NCBI GenBank assembly: GCA_900491605.1
Contig: UESW01004260.1
Coordinates: forward strand, 119,755 to 183,754
Length of the DNA: 64,000 nucleotides
Reading direction: 5' to 3'
From: Calamus simplicifolius
Lineage: Eukaryota; Streptophyta; Magnoliopsida; Arecales; Arecaceae
In this document: in pieces, positions 1 through 11,429 of the stretch
How the letters are laid out: each line of letters begins with the position of its first letter
Numbering within the stretch: position 1 is the stretch's first letter
Notes under the pieces: generated by a model
What the model was told of the DNA's origin: nothing
Seen by the model: the letters and a program-made list of their open reading frames with translations, nothing else
Databases searched by the model: none
Program-made: the position numbers and the translations under genes

Positions 1-640
1 GACCCTAAAGGCTCGTACCCGGCTGAGTCGCCACTTGGGCAGAACACAAACCTACAGGCTGGTTCAAAAGGAGCTCACTGGCATCGCAGCCCACGGGACA
101 CCACTCGGCCCTGGCACGGCGGTGCCCCCGAGTTGGTTAAGACCCCAAAGGCTCCGTACCCGGTTGAGTCGCCACTTGGGCGGAACACAAACCCCCAGGC
201 TGGTTCAAAAGGAGCTCACTGGCATCGCGGCCCATGGGACACCACTCGGCCCAGGCACGGCGGTGCCTCAGAGTTGGTTAAGACCCTAAAGGCTCCATAC
301 CCGCTGAGTCGCCACTTGGGCGGAACACGAACCCCCAGGCTGGTTCAAAAGGAGCTCACTGGTATCACGGCCCATGGGACACCACTCGGCCCCGGCACGG
401 CGGTGCCCCCGAGTTGGTTAAGACCCTAAAGGCTCCGTACCCGGTTGAGTCGCCACTTGGGCGGAACACAAACCCCCAGACTGGTTCAAAAGGAGCTCAC
501 TGGCATCGTGGCCCATGGGATACCACTCGGCCCCGGCATGGCGGTGCCCCCGAGTTGGTTAAGACCCTAAAGGCTCCGTACCCGGCTGAGTCACCACTTG
601 GGCGGAACACAAACCCCCAAGCTGGTTCAAAAGGAACCTG
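1..640 (+). repeat. 141-bp minisatellite in 3' region of gypsy element
   Basis: About four and a half head-to-tail copies of a 141-bp GC-rich unit, each starting near gaccctaaaggctcc and ending near gagttggttaa. 141 is 3 x 47, so frames stay open across copies and give spurious repetitive reading frames. The array lies directly upstream of the 3' tail and polypurine tract of a gypsy element, in the hypervariable 3' untranslated zone where Tat/Ogre-type elements are known to grow minisatellites. The array runs off the left edge of the window. Confidence 0.85.
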
Positions 641-840
641 ACGATGCCCCGCTCTCAGGTCACCCTACGGGGTTCGCTACCGGTCCCCACACCGGGGAAG
701 GATTACTGGCCGCCCTCGGTTGGCCAAAGAAGGCACGCGGACGTCCATCCAAAGCAGCGCAAGGTGCCAAGGTAAAAGTTCTACACCCCTTTCGCTTAGC
801 CAATGCGGGGCACGCAAGCTCAAGGAGTGTGGGGGGCATT
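641..840 (+). mobile_element. Gypsy 3' internal tail with polypurine tract
   Basis: This stretch matches 58050-58263 closely (ggaacctgacga, then ctctcaggtcaccct, then ggtaaaagttctacac) and ends in the same purine-rich block at 822-840 (aaggagtgtggggggcatt), directly before the LTR. It is the plus-strand priming site and 3' untranslated end of the element whose body lies left of the window. Confidence 0.8.
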
Positions 841-902
841 TGATGGGGCCAGTTGACCCCGCAAAAAATAAAATTTTTTGGACGGCCCCAAAGGCCCAGA
901 CT

Positions 903-1905
903 CTAACTCCAGCGACGGCCTCCAGCGTCGGCTTCCAGCGCCAGCCGCCAGCGTCGGCCTCCAGCATCGGCTTCTAGCATCAGCCGCCAGCGTCGGCCTT
1001 CAGCGTCGGCTTCCAGCATCGGCTTCCAGCGACAGGCCCCAGCGCCGGCTCCCAAGACCGGCACATCAAAGGCCAACATCCGCCAAGGCTGGCACATCAA
1101 AGGCCAACACCCGCCAAGGCCGGCCACGGCGTCTCCAAGCTAGCCGGCCCCGGCATCTCCATGCCAGGCGGCCCCTACTTCTCCAGGCAACTCGGCCACG
1201 GCGTCTCCAAGCTAGCCAGCCCCAGCGTTTCGACGCCAGGCGGCCCCTACTTCTCCAGGCAACTCGGCCACGGCGTCTCCAAGCTAGCCGACCCCGGTGT
1301 CTCCACGCCAGGCGGCCCCTACTTCTCCAGGCAACTTGGCCACGGCATCTCCAAGCTAGCCGGCCCCAGCGTCTTCACGCCAGGCGGCCCCCGCTTCTCC
1401 AGGCCATCCCAAGCAGGCCCCGACTCGGCCCCGGCGTCTCCAGTCCACCGAGTTGGCCAAGGCCATCCCAGGCAGGCCCGACTCGGCCCCGGCATCCCCA
1501 GTCCACCGAGTTGGCCAAGGCCATCCCAGGCAGGCCCGACTCGGCCCCGGCATCTTCAGTCCGCCGAGTCGGCCAAGGCCATCCCAGGCAGGCCCGACTC
1601 GGCCCCGGCGTCTCCAGTCCGCTGAGTCGGCCAAGGCCATCCCAGGCAGGCCCAACTCGGCCCCGACATCTCCAGTCCGCCGAGTCGGCCAAGGCCATCC
1701 CAGGTAGGCCCGACTCGGCCCCGGCGTCTCCAGTCCACCGAGTCGGCCAAGGCCATCCCAGGCCGGCCCGACTTGGCCTCGGCGTCTCCGATCCAGCCGA
1801 GTCGGCCAAGGCCATCCCAGGCTGGCCCGAATCGGCCCCGGCCACTCCTGTCCCGCCGAGTCGGCCAAGGCCGTCCCCGGCCAGCCCGACTCGGCCCCGT
1901 CGTCT
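903..1905 (+). repeat. Three minisatellites inside gypsy LTR
   Basis: Three successive arrays: a short gcgtcggcttccagc-like repeat (about 903-1060); a 72-bp unit containing caagctagccggcccc and ccaggcggcccctacttc (about 1130-1405, nearly four copies); and a 58-bp unit containing gagtcggccaaggccatccc (about 1430-1905, about eight copies). Because 58 is not divisible by 3, the same DNA is read in rotating frames, which explains long proline- and arginine-rich open frames on both strands that are not genes. Confidence 0.85.
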
Positions 1906-2252
1906 CCAAGTCCGCCGATTTGGTCCCACACCAGCACTGCCTTGCCGGCGAGGTAGGCCCCAGCCATCTTAGGACGACCCAGCTCAGCCCCAACAAGACG
2001 GGACCCTCGGTTCCCGCCAGATCAGTCCCAGCGATTCAAAAATCCGTTCCTCTGACGCGCGCCGCTCGACAGCACCGATGCGCGCCGCCCGACAGCACCG
2101 ACGTGCGCCGCTGCGCCAACATGCGCCGCCCGACAGTGCCGATGCGCACCGCAATGCCAATATGCACCACCCGATAGCGCCAGATCCGATAATTCAACGG
2201 CCCCGCCGGCTGATAGGACGCAGACCCACGTGATTATGCCAGCGTCAACCCC

Positions 2253-2259
2253 TATAAAA
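2253..2259 (+). promoter_or_regulatory. LTR TATA box
   Basis: TATAAAA sits in a cccTATAAAAggg context, with CACGTG at 2227-2232. Matching boxes occur at the same place in the LTRs at 55371 and 60004, which supports a real LTR promoter. Confidence 0.65.
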
Positions 2260-2524
2260 GGGTAAATCACATCAAAAACCGGGTATGCACATCTTACGCA
2301 CTCGATGCCCTAACTCTTAAAGGAACTATCTGATCCTTCTGAGATCTCTCCCTCCTCAAGAGCTCTCCCGAGCTCCTTCTCTGCTGTAACCTCTGTCACT
2401 GACTTGGGCGTCGGAGGGTCTCACCGGAGAACCCTCTCCGGTCTTGGGACTTCTTTGCAGGCGATCCGGTGAAGAAGAAGAGCCTCCATTCCCGACGTCC
2501 AGGAGGGGTGATCGAGCGTCATCA

Positions 2525-3209
2525 GTAGTAATTGCAGCTCGCTTTCCATCCCAAAGTAGAATCGATGGAGATTGGCTTCATATGTGCAGCCCTGGCAAGA
2601 GGACCTAAGCCGTTGCTGATCAAATCAAAGCTTCCAATCCCATTGTCTTCCATTCTTTGGTTACAAACCATTTCCCCAGGAAAATGTGAGGGTCTCGAGT
2701 TCCCATCTCCAGTAGTGATCGCGTCCCTCACGTCAAACAGGTGAGATGTGGATGACTTCCCATCCTTGCTAAAGATCATATCATGGCTAAGTTTTGAACT
2801 TTACCTATTTGTTGAATAGTTGTTAGAATTATTTCATGACTTTTATTTAATAATTTTTTATTTCCATATTCATGGGCAAATGGACTATCACATATCTTGT
2901 TTTCTATCATCGAGCTTCTGATTGAGAAATTATTGATAAAATAATTTTGATATTTACACAGTAGCAAAAAACCTAAATAATACTTTTTAACAAACCTTTT
3001 AGTATAATTTTGCATTATGATAAATGATATCAAAACCGATCCAATCTATACCTACATGGACTAAAGGACATTGCAGATGAGTAGGTAGGATCTATATATT
3101 TTCAATTGAATTAGAATAGGTATTTAAACATGAATCCTTGGTTTAGTAAGGATATTAAAACTTAAATGAAAAAAAAAATAAGTCAAACCATATGTTGGTA
3201 AATATTTAA
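2525..3209 (-). pseudogene. GARP-like exon copy 3 (reverse), truncated by gypsy LTR
   Basis: Reading the minus strand, 2522-2770 encodes part of the protein also encoded at 14720-15010 (MIFSKDGKSSTSHLF, then GDGNSRPSH, then MEDNGIGSFDLISNG). It matches 25205-25884 almost base for base over about 680 bp, including about 420 bp of AT-rich sequence upstream of the exon. Like that copy, it lacks a 24-bp in-frame segment present in the forward copy. The exon is cut at its 3' side by the gypsy LTR end at 2524, so nothing downstream follows. It is a decayed duplicate, not a gene. Confidence 0.75.
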
Positions 3210-4575
3210 TTTTATATTGATTATGTATTGCGACAATTCTAGGCAGATAGAGTTAAAAGGTCTAAATAACATTTTCTAACTAGTCCTTTTAGATAAAATC
3301 TGACTGCATATATCACCTTTGATGAAGAATGCTGCTAAAATAAGTAGTATATAAACAATTAGAAACCTTCGCTGCTCCTCTATCTTCTTACAATCTCTTA
3401 TTTCTCTTACCCACCATCGCTTTCATTGTGACCCCTCAATTTCTTCAAATACTCTTTTTGCATCGTTAATACCACTAGAATCATCCACATCCAAAGCCAT
3501 CATCGTCAATGATCCATGGTAGCTTGACCCTCTTTTCTCTTTTGGTCAAAAAAATTCACTCATGTTTGGTTAAAGGAAGCAACACTACACCACATTTCCA
3601 AGGCAAGAGCCGAACTTGGTCCTAAGAATTGCGATATTCCCAATGCTGCATTAGGATTCTTATTCCCAATGCTACATTAGGATTCTCTTTGTCTTTACCA
3701 TTAAAACTGTTGACGGCACCGACTTTGCATCAATTCCCTTTGTTTCCTCTTTATTGAATTTAAACAAACGTATAAAAAGGAAACGTATCAAGCAAAAAGA
3801 AACAAAGGAGGAATTAAAATCTCAAAAGCTAAAACCCTTTTTAAGAATAGACGGAACCCACTGTTGGAACAAGAAACCATTATACTTTCCACCGAAACTT
3901 GAGAAGCGAAACAAGAATAAGAACCCTAGGATATAAACTCGAAGCATTCGTTCAAGATCCGTAGCAGGATCAAAGTCACATAAAAGAGAGAGCGAGAGCA
4001 AGAGAGAGAGAGAGAGAGAGAGAGAGTATCAACAAAACTGAGAGGTTTTAGTCGATGAGTCAGTCGTAGAGAACGGGGCTCATGAACTTCCAATAGTTGT
4101 GCCTTTTGTCCACCGCTCTCCAAGCGCCCTCGTTTGTTCTTTCCTCCATATGCCTTTGTCTCTCTCTCTCTCTCTCTCTTTTCATTTTGTTCAGAAATGA
4201 GAGGACAAGGGAAGTGAGAGAAAGGGATGATTCAAATAAACGTTGGAGGGTGCAAAGGGTATGACTGTACGTATACGTATGAGGGTAGGATGCAAGGTGG
4301 AAGGCCCACGGGCCAAAACCTACGTCGACTGAGTTGGATTGGGCATCCGTTATTAGGTGGTCTTAGCCTGGGCCAGCTTATTTGAACCGCTACTGCATCA
4401 AAGCTCGGGAGAACCATACTGTATTCTATGCGTTTTTTCTAACATTTGAAACCAATGCTCAAATATTCACGAATTTGTTGTTGTTATGATCTTGCGCTAC
4501 ACATACATACAACCACACATAGATATGCATAGATTAAATGAATAATATAGCTTATAAGCATATTATGGTTGTTGC
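3210..4575. other. AT-rich intergenic DNA with microsatellites
   Basis: No gene is supported here; the small open frames (for example 3754-3936) are lysine-rich and lack any recognisable domain. The stretch contains a (GA)n run near 3990-4026 and a (CT)n run near 4157-4180. Confidence 0.5.
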
Positions 4576-6669
4576 TGCCAAATCACTTTCGAGGAGCGTC
4601 GTACAAGAGAGAAGCAAGCTTGATGGGTCTTCAGAAGAATGATGCGATTGCCTCCTGTAGCCGAAAACCTACAAGAAAAGTTCCGGACCGGTGGTTCCAA
4701 CGGGGACCCTCCGACACTCAAGTTAGCGATTTGGAGAACAGGAATTCAAATGAGAGAGTAGAGATTGAGTCCTCTCCCTCATTGGGAGTCGGGGTCTTTA
4801 TATACCTATTCGAAGGTCTCTCTTATCCTTCGTCGATAACAGCCGAATCATATCTTTCATTAAAATTAGCTCCGTAGGTTGGCGCATAGCTGCTAAACGT
4901 GTGCCATAAGTATCGGCAATGGCCCATAGTATATCAGTAACCGCCCGTGATCTTGGCAAAAAGCGGGTTAGCGAGCTACGTGGCAGTCTTTGGTGTTTTA
5001 AATCACTGGGTTCAATATTCGGAGTTGGTTCCATGACTGAAACTATGGGCTGAGAGCACGTGAGGCTGTGTCCCGTCAGAGTAGGTGGCTGCAGCTGGTT
5101 CGCAGGCCCTATTTTGGTTTGAACAGCTATTGCAGGCTACTGCAGGGCATGGTCGGCCGCTACGGCGTTTGCCAGACGTGTTCCCTACGTTACCTTTTTT
5201 TGCAGTCCTACGTGGACAGTGATCGATGATAAAGTTAGTCACGTGGGCCCCAAGGTGCAGCTGTTGGGGCAGAAGATGAAGTTTGGAGTTGAAGCCAGCT
5301 GTTCCTCGTAGAGCATTGATTATAGAGTGCTTGCATGACACTATTCACGTGCAAGGCATTGTTTATGTGCATGATACTGTTCACGGCTCGTAGAGCATTG
5401 ATTATAGAGTGCTTGCATGGCACTATTCATGTGCAAGGCACTGTTCATGTGCATGGTACTGTTCACGACCGAAGGGAGTAGGCCGAGGGGCCGAGGGGAG
5501 CTCGAGCGGCTACAGGCCGAGCAAGAGTTGAGGCTGAGGGGAGCTTGGCAGCTGCAGGTCCGAGGCCGAGCAGAGTTGAGGCCGAGGGGAGCTTGGCAAC
5601 TGCAGGTCCGAGGCTAAATGTTATGGGAGCCGAGGCCGAGGGGGAAGTCCGAGTGCCGAGGGGGTCAACGTGGCAGCCATAAATACCTTAATATAGGGGA
5701 GATAATAAGGCAATAAATGCAGCAAGTGGATGCACGTGGCCTTTATAAGGTCATAAATGCTTTGGTGCGAGAGATGTCGTGGTCACGGAAGCTTTATGGG
5801 AGCCGAGGCCGAGGGGAACAGGTGAGGCCAAGGGGGAAGTCCGAGGCCGAGTGTTGTGGGAGCCGAGGCCGAAGCCCGTTTCATGCAGAGAGAGAAAAGG
5901 TGCTGGTGGCCGAGTGGGAGTTAAGGCCGAGGCCGAACACGTCTTAGGCCGATGGGAAGTCCGAGTGCCGAGGGGGCTAACGTGGCAGCCATAAATACCT
6001 TAATACATGAGAGAGAATAAGACAATAAATGCCTTAGAGCAAGTGGATGCACGTGGCTTTTATGAGGCCATAAATGCTTTGGTGTAAGAGATATGTCATG
6101 GTTGCGGGAGCTTTGTGTGAGCCGAGGCTGAGGGGAACAGGTCCGAGGCCGAGGGGGAAGTCCGAGGCTGAGGCCGAGGCCGACTTAGATGAGGCCGAGA
6201 CGAGGCCGACTTGGAGTGCCGAGGCAAGATGTTCGTGGCCGAGCTGAAGTGAAGAGGAGACATCCCCCTCCCCCTCAACCAGGAAGGAGCGCGTGACACT
6301 CCATTCCATTAAATACTCTTTAAGTCATTATGACCATTTCTGCACGCTCCAGCCCATTGACTCGACCACCGGACATTAATGATGGAAGGTGGCCCTTGAG
6401 AGAACCCGCACGTAACGTGGCTCTTTTTCTCTCTTGTTCTCTTTCTTCATGATGACGAGACGTTTGTTGCTTTTTCTTCATGATGACGAGACGTTTGTTG
6501 CAGCCTGAGAGCAATGTTGTGGACAGAATTAAATGCCCATTTTATCCTTCAAAAAAGGCCGAGTAGACCAGCGAGGGCGCTAAGAAGATCATCTGGAAAT
6601 TGCTATATTTAGAGGATGCCATCCAAAAATTATTATCTTTATTGCCCATGGGGTCAACTGGCCCCATCA
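4576..6669 (-). mobile_element. 3' LTR of minus-strand gypsy element
   Basis: The right edge is ggccccatca, the reverse complement of TGATGGGGCC, and abuts a reverse polypurine tract (aatgtcccccatactcctga). The left edge is TGCCAAATCACTTTCG. The first part (4576-6115) is repeated at 8632-10030. The segment reads the conserved gtccggaacttttcttg-type block in reverse (about 4675-4735). The middle (5480-6240) is low-complexity gccgagg-rich sequence. On the minus strand, TATATAAA at 4797-4804 is the likely LTR TATA box. It is the 3' LTR because the polypurine tract lies on its right. Confidence 0.75.
4797..4804 (-). promoter_or_regulatory. LTR TATA box (minus)
   Basis: TATATAAA on the minus strand. 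The matching position in the partner LTR (8828-8834) reads ATATAAA, so it is conserved between the two LTRs. Confidence 0.5.
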
Positions 6670-7489
6670 AATGTCCCCCATACTCCTGAGCTTGTGTGCC
6701 CTGCGTTAGCTCAGCAAAAGGAGTGTAAGACTTTTTACCTTCGCATCTGCCCTTTCCTATCAACTTCAACTATGATTCCTTCCAGGTGGAAAAACCCCTT
6801 TCCTTTTGCGCTGCCTTGTGTAGACGTCTTCACGCTCTTTGGTGCCATACTTTTTGCCTGTTTAAAAAACTTTAAGCAAAGTTTGAAGGTAAGTTGGTTA
6901 CCCTTGATTGGCAGCCAGTACTCCTCTCTCTATGCAGAGCCCGAAAGCGGATGCCCATCAACTGTGAGTTGGGGAGTCAGTTTCTCCTAACTTTAAGTTG
7001 ACTTTGGGTCTTCTACTTTTATCATAAAATTTGGAAGTGGGTGCCCGTCAACTGTGAGCTGGGGAGTTGGTCTCTCCCAACTATGAGTTATCTTGGGGCT
7101 TCTTGATGGCTAAAAGTAACCAGTAATATATTGCAGATATATAATTTAGATAAAGGTCTTACTCGATTGACCATTGGTCGTTGAGGTAGAGTTAGAGCCA
7201 CTGTGAAGTTGTTGAGGCTATGATAAAGCTGCTGAAATTGTAATGAGGCTATGAAGGCAAATGAATGGAGCTGTTGAGGTCGATAGAGCCGTTGTGACTG
7301 CAATAAAACCGCATCGGGGTTTCGTGGCCGGCCCGAGTGGTGACCCGAGAGTTACTGAAGTCATTGGATTCCTTTTAACCCCGAAGGATGACTTAAGAGT
7401 TGAGAGTCGTCAAGTGCCTTTTCCCTTATGCCAATGATCTTTGTTGCCAACGCTGGAGTCAGTTTTCGATCTTTGGTGCTGAGTTGGCC

Positions 7490-7960
7490 TCGGGCTTGAG
7501 TGTCGATGGTACATCGGTCTTTGAGTGCCAACCAGAGTCGGGCTTGAGTGCCAATGGTACATCGGGCTTTAGGTGCCGATCGGAGTCAGACTTGAGTGCT
7601 GCTGGTACATTGGGCTTTAGTGTCGATGGTATATCGGGCTTTGAGTGCCGACCGAAGTCGGGCCTTAGTGCCGATGGTACATCGAGCTTTAGGTGCCGAG
7701 CTAGAGTCGAGCTTTAGTGCCGATGGTACATCAGGCTTTGAGTGCCGAGCTGGGATTGGGCTTTAGTGCTGATGGTACATTAGGCTTTGAGTGCCGAGCT
7801 AGTGTCGAGCTTTAGTGCCGCTGGTACATCGGGCTTTGAGTGCCGAGCTGGGATTGGGCTTTAGTGCCAATGGTACATCGAGCTTTGAGTGCCGATCGGA
7901 GTCGAGCCTTAGTGCCGATGGTACATCGGGCTTTGAGACGCCAATGCAAGATTGGTCTTG
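7490..7960 (-). repeat. 48-bp minisatellite in gypsy 3' untranslated region
   Basis: About nine copies of a roughly 48-bp unit with the core ggtacatcgggctttgagtg. It sits between the broken gag and the polypurine tract, the same position as the 141-bp array at 1-640 and the 24-bp array near 57485, but with an unrelated sequence. Confidence 0.8.
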
Positions 7961-8056
7961 AATGCTGATGTAGAGTTGGTCTTCCATGCACGATATTTTC
8001 AAGTATCAATGAAAGAAATACTGTTAAGTGTGGTGTACTTAGCTCTTGTAGCACCC

Positions 8057-8510
8057 TTATTTCCCTCTGCCAATTTGGATACTTTTGTCTGCTGGTGGTC
8101 TGCCCCCAAGGGAATCAAGATGATTGGAGTGGAGGTGCTGGTGCCCTTGCTTGGGCATGCCCCCGCATCGCCGTCCGTGGGAGAGTAGAACGCTTGGGCG
8201 GTGAGTGGTGGCTCTCTGAGTTTTAAGTTGCTGATGAGCTTGATGACAATGGATCTCTTGCTTGGGAGATTCCCGGTGGGATGAATTATGGCTGGCTTGA
8301 GCCACGACCAAAGAGCGAGCAGAAGCTTTTGCTTGCTGTTGTGTGGTCACGAGATGTTGCTTCTGAAGCTTTTGGACAGCCGCTGTCAATGCTTGGATTT
8401 GCAGGGTAAGGATGGCAAGATGTTCTGCTTGAATGGTCCAAGATAGTGGTAATGGTGGAACGAAGAGCTGCACTCCTGTTACTCAGCTCATTGAAGGTGC
8501 CCCCCAACAT
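8057..8510 (-). pseudogene. Gypsy gag N-terminus, frameshifted
   Basis: Minus strand. A start at 8510 gives MLGGTFNELSNRS, then the reading shifts frame. A second frame (8473-8057) carries LAILTLQIQALTAAVQKLQK, a heptad-like helix typical of the N-terminal part of Tat-lineage Gag. About 100 bp separate the start from the primer-binding site, as expected for Gag. The capsid-like core and the zinc-finger region are absent. It corresponds to the start of the longer gag at 55745-57305. Confidence 0.6.
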
Positions 8511-8611
8511 AACTAGCGAAAGCCTTTTGGATTCTTGTCATCACTACTGTTATGATCCACCATTTTGATTAAAGAGGGATGAAGATCTGCAAACTAGCAT
8601 CGCTGATCTCG

Positions 8612-8630
8612 CCCCTTCCTGGCATGCAAA
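8612..8630 (-). other. Primer-binding site of minus-strand gypsy element
   Basis: The minus strand reads TTGCATGCCAGGAAGGGG, close to TTGGCGCGCCAGGAAGGGG at 55656-55675. It lies directly inside the LTR edge at 8632. Confidence 0.6.
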
Positions 8631-8631
8631 T

Positions 8632-10030
8632 CGCCAAATTACTTTCGAGGAGCGTTAGGCAAGAGAGGAGCTTTATGGGTCTTCAGAAGAATAATGTGAT
8701 TGCCTCCTGCAGCCAAAAACCTGCAAGAAAAGTCCCAGACCATCCGACGCTCAATTAGCGATTTAGAGAACATGAATTCAAATGAGAGAGTAGAGATTGA
8801 GTCCTCCCCCTTATTGGGGTCGGGGTCTTTATATGCCTGTTCGGAGGTCCCTCTTACCCTTCGTCGATAATAGCCGAATCATATCTTTCATTAAAATCGA
8901 CTCCGTAGGTAGACGCACAGCTGCTAAACGTGTGCCATAAGTATCAGCAACGACCCATAGTATATCAGTAACCGTCCATGATCTTGGCAAAAAGCGGGTT
9001 AGTAGGCTACGTGGCAATATTTGGTGTTTTAAATCACTGGGTTCAATATTCGGAGTTGGTTCCACGACTGAAACTATGGGCCAAGAGCATGCAAGGCTGT
9101 GTCCCGTCAGAGTAGGTGGCTGCAGCTAGTTGGCAGACCCTATTTTGGTTTGGACAGCTGTTGCAGGCTGCTGCAGGGCGTGGCCGGCTGCTACGGCATT
9201 TGCCAGACGTGTTCCCTACGTTACCTTTTTTTTGCAGTCCTACATGGACAGCGATGAATGATAAAGTTAGTCATGTGGGCCCAAGGTACAGCTATTGGGG
9301 CAGAAGATGAAGTTTGGAGTTGAAGCCAGCTGTCCCTCGTAGAGCATTGATTATAAAGTCTTGCGTGGCACTATTTACGTGCAAGGCGCAGTTCATGCGC
9401 ATGGTACTGTTCATGCGCATGGTACTATTCATGGCCGAAGGGAGTAGGCCGGGGGGCCTAGGGGAGCTCGAGTGGCTGCAGGCCCGAGGCCGAGCAAGAG
9501 TTGAGGCCGAGGGGAGCTTGGCAGCTGCAGGTCTGAGGCCAAGCAAGAGTTGAGGCCAAGGGAAGTTTGGCAGCTGCAGGTCCAAAGCCAAGTGTTGTGG
9601 GAGCCGAGGCCGAGGGGAACATGTCCGACCTGGCAGCTATAAATGCCTTAATACAGGGGAGAGAATAAGGCAATAAATGCCTTAGAGCAAGTGAATGCAC
9701 ATGGCCTTTATGAGGTCATAAATGCTTTGGTACAAGAGATGTCGTGGACGTGGGCGAGGCCGTGGGAGTTTTTTGGGAGCCGAGGCCGAGGGAGAATTCC
9801 AGTGCTTTGGGAGCCGAGGCCGGTTTCATGTGGAGAGAGAAAAGGTGGTGGTGGCCAACGTCTGAGGGAAATCCGAGTGCCGAAAGGGCTAACATGATAG
9901 CCATAAATGTCTTAATACAAGGGAGAAAATAAGGCAATACATGTGTTAGAGCAAGTGGATGTACGTGGCCTTTATGATGCCATAAATGCTTTGGTGCAAT
10001 AGATATGTCGTGGCCACGGGAGCTTTATGG
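8632..10030 (-). mobile_element. 5' LTR of minus-strand gypsy element, truncated
   Basis: This repeats 4576-6115 with many substitutions and small indels, including the TATA region at 8828-8834. It stops at about 10030 where a different gypsy internal region begins, so roughly the last third (the U3 start on the minus strand) is missing. The two LTRs differ visibly, implying an old insertion. Confidence 0.7.
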
Positions 10031-10490
10031 GATAGGAGAGCGCAACCTTTTGAGGGACTCTCAATGGTGTCCTCTAGGAGAGGAACGATGATGGTAAGTC
10101 TCCCATCGGGGGGATCTCCTCTGAGCATACTGCTGACTGGCTAGTGCAGCAGGTGGTGGTGCAGGAGGAGTAGGCTGAAGCTGGGTGGTCACGGACTATT
10201 GCTCTCGAAGCCCATGGATCAACACCATGAGAGTTTGAACTTGGGGGATGAGCGCGGCCAGCTACTCAGCTTGAGTGGCCGCGGCTGATGGTGCGGGAGT
10301 TGCTGGAAGGTTAGCAACGGGGGGGTTGACCTCTTGTTGTTTCGCCGGTTGGAGGTGCCCCCCATGATAGCTGGCGGAAGCTTCTCAAGCACGCGTCACC
10401 ACAATTGTTAATGAAGAGGGAGAGGAGGGCTTACAACATGTGTTATAGAGCTCATCTTCTATTCACCCCCTTCCTGGTACGCCAATCTAT
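10031..10490 (-). pseudogene. Gag N-terminal fragment and PBS of another gypsy element
   Basis: Minus strand. A start at 10365 reads MGGTSNRR; in a second frame the segment near 10230 encodes LIHGLREQ, stop, SVTTQLQPT, clearly related to MIHGLQQQQSVATQHQT encoded at 55930. A TAG replaces a Gln codon. The primer-binding site is at 10465-10486 (minus: TTGGCGTACCAGGAAGGGG), one step from the LTR edge. The fragment is fused at 10030 to the truncated LTR of a neighbouring element, a recombination or nested-insertion scar. Confidence 0.6.
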
Positions 10491-11429
10491 TGATGCTCGA
10501 TCACTGGAATCAACCGTCAGGAAACGTCGTTTGCTGGTGCAGCCTTCTCCAGAGCAAACGGCCTGCAAGAAGTCCTAGGGCTGAAGGTTGCTCCGACGGG
10601 AACCCTCTGACGGTCAAGTTAGCAACCGAGGTCACAGCAGTGAGAGCTTGAAGAAGCTCTGAAAAAAAGAAGGCTCCGAGAATCAGAAGGATTTTTCAGG
10701 TTAGAAAGTGTGTGTATGTACCCCCCTTACTTCTGATTCTCTTACCCTTTTATGAACCTTCGGTATCCGTCTGGGGATCAGCCACATGAAGTTCAGTGAA
10801 GAGGAATGTCTGCTAAACTCATGGCGATTACATGAATAGGAGCTGGTTAGTGGGCATGGTCCAATTGGACACATAGGTCTGATAGTTGGTGGGCTTGATC
10901 TTATCAACTACGCAGGTCAGGTGGCAGATGGGCCTGACTCTGTTAGGTTGCGTAGACCAGGTGGTAGGTGGGCCTGATCTTATCAGACGATGTAAGTTGC
11001 CTTGGAGAAGGCGGGGCCATTGAGGCCGTCTTTGACGAGTCAGGGCCACTGGGGGCCGACTTGGAGGAAGCGGGGCCGCCGAGGCTGCTTTGGAGAAGGC
11101 GGAGCCATCGAGGCTGCCTTGGAGAAATCGGGGCCAACTTGGAGGAGGCGGGGCCATCGATGCCGCCTTAGAGAAAGCGGGCCGTCGAGGTCGCCTTGAA
11201 GAAGTTGGGGCCGCTGGAGGCCGACTTGAAGGAGTCGGAGCCACTGGGGGCCGACTTGGAGGAAGTGCAGCCCGCTGAAGAGCGAAGCCGCCTTGAAGAC
11301 GCATAGTTTCACTGAAGAGCGGGGTTGCCTTAAAAAAGCAGGGTCGCCTGCCCCTATCTACGCCGTCAGTTAGCTTTGCCGTTAATGTCCATGTGGCGCC
11401 ATCGACCACATCAAATAGCTTACCATCAA
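10491..11429 (-). mobile_element. 5' LTR of gypsy element (939 bp)
   Basis: The plus-strand left edge TGATGCTCGATCAC is the reverse of the usual gtgatcgagcatca LTR end; the right edge taccatca is the reverse of TGATGGTA. Inside is the block gacgggaaccctctgacggtcaagttagc, in the same order as other LTRs here, and a minisatellite at about 10990-11290 built on ggagaaggcggagcc. With the PBS on its left, this is the 5' LTR of a minus-strand element whose remaining body is only 10031-10490. Confidence 0.65.
10990..11290. repeat. Minisatellite in gypsy LTR (about 36-40 bp unit)
   Basis: Imperfect copies of a unit resembling ggagaaggcggagccatcg, alternating with ggccgacttggaggaa. Open frames in all six readings here are repeat artefacts. 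Confidence 0.6.

Larger units (their letters stand above)
841..2524 (+). mobile_element. 3' LTR of gag-only (Tat-like) gypsy element
   Basis: The LTR begins TGATGGGGCCAGTTGACC after the polypurine tract and ends GATCGAGCGTCATCA, the same ends as the LTRs at 53435-55654 and 58264 onward. Its middle is built from minisatellites. A TATA box (TATAAAA, 2253-2259) with a G-box CACGTG (2227-2232) about 25 bp upstream is the likely promoter. The R/U5 part (2400-2524) carries the block gcgtcggagggtc, found in all related LTRs here. The 5' half of the element is off-window. The right flank is gtagtaatt, inside a GARP-like exon copy. Confidence 0.85.
6670..8631 (-). mobile_element. Internal region of minus-strand gag-only gypsy element
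   Basis: The region lies between the LTRs at 4576-6669 and 8632-10030. Reading the minus strand it has a primer-binding site at about 8612-8630 (TTGCATGCCAGGAAGGGG), a broken gag start (8057-8510), a 48-bp minisatellite (7490-7960), and a purine-rich tract at 6670-6690 beside the 3' LTR. No protease, reverse transcriptase, RNase H or integrase motif is visible, so it is non-autonomous. About 2 kb of internal DNA is short even for a gag-only member. Confidence 0.7.

Noticed and set aside
878..1972. 364-codon Pro/Arg/Ser-rich open frame (and 203/184-codon antisense frames)
   Set aside because: Lies wholly within LTR minisatellites; all six frames stay open and the same unit is read in rotating frames.
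1..11429. Possible CRISPR or bacterial satellite array from regular repeats
   Set aside because: Repeats are contiguous without spacers and lie inside LTR elements of a plant genome.
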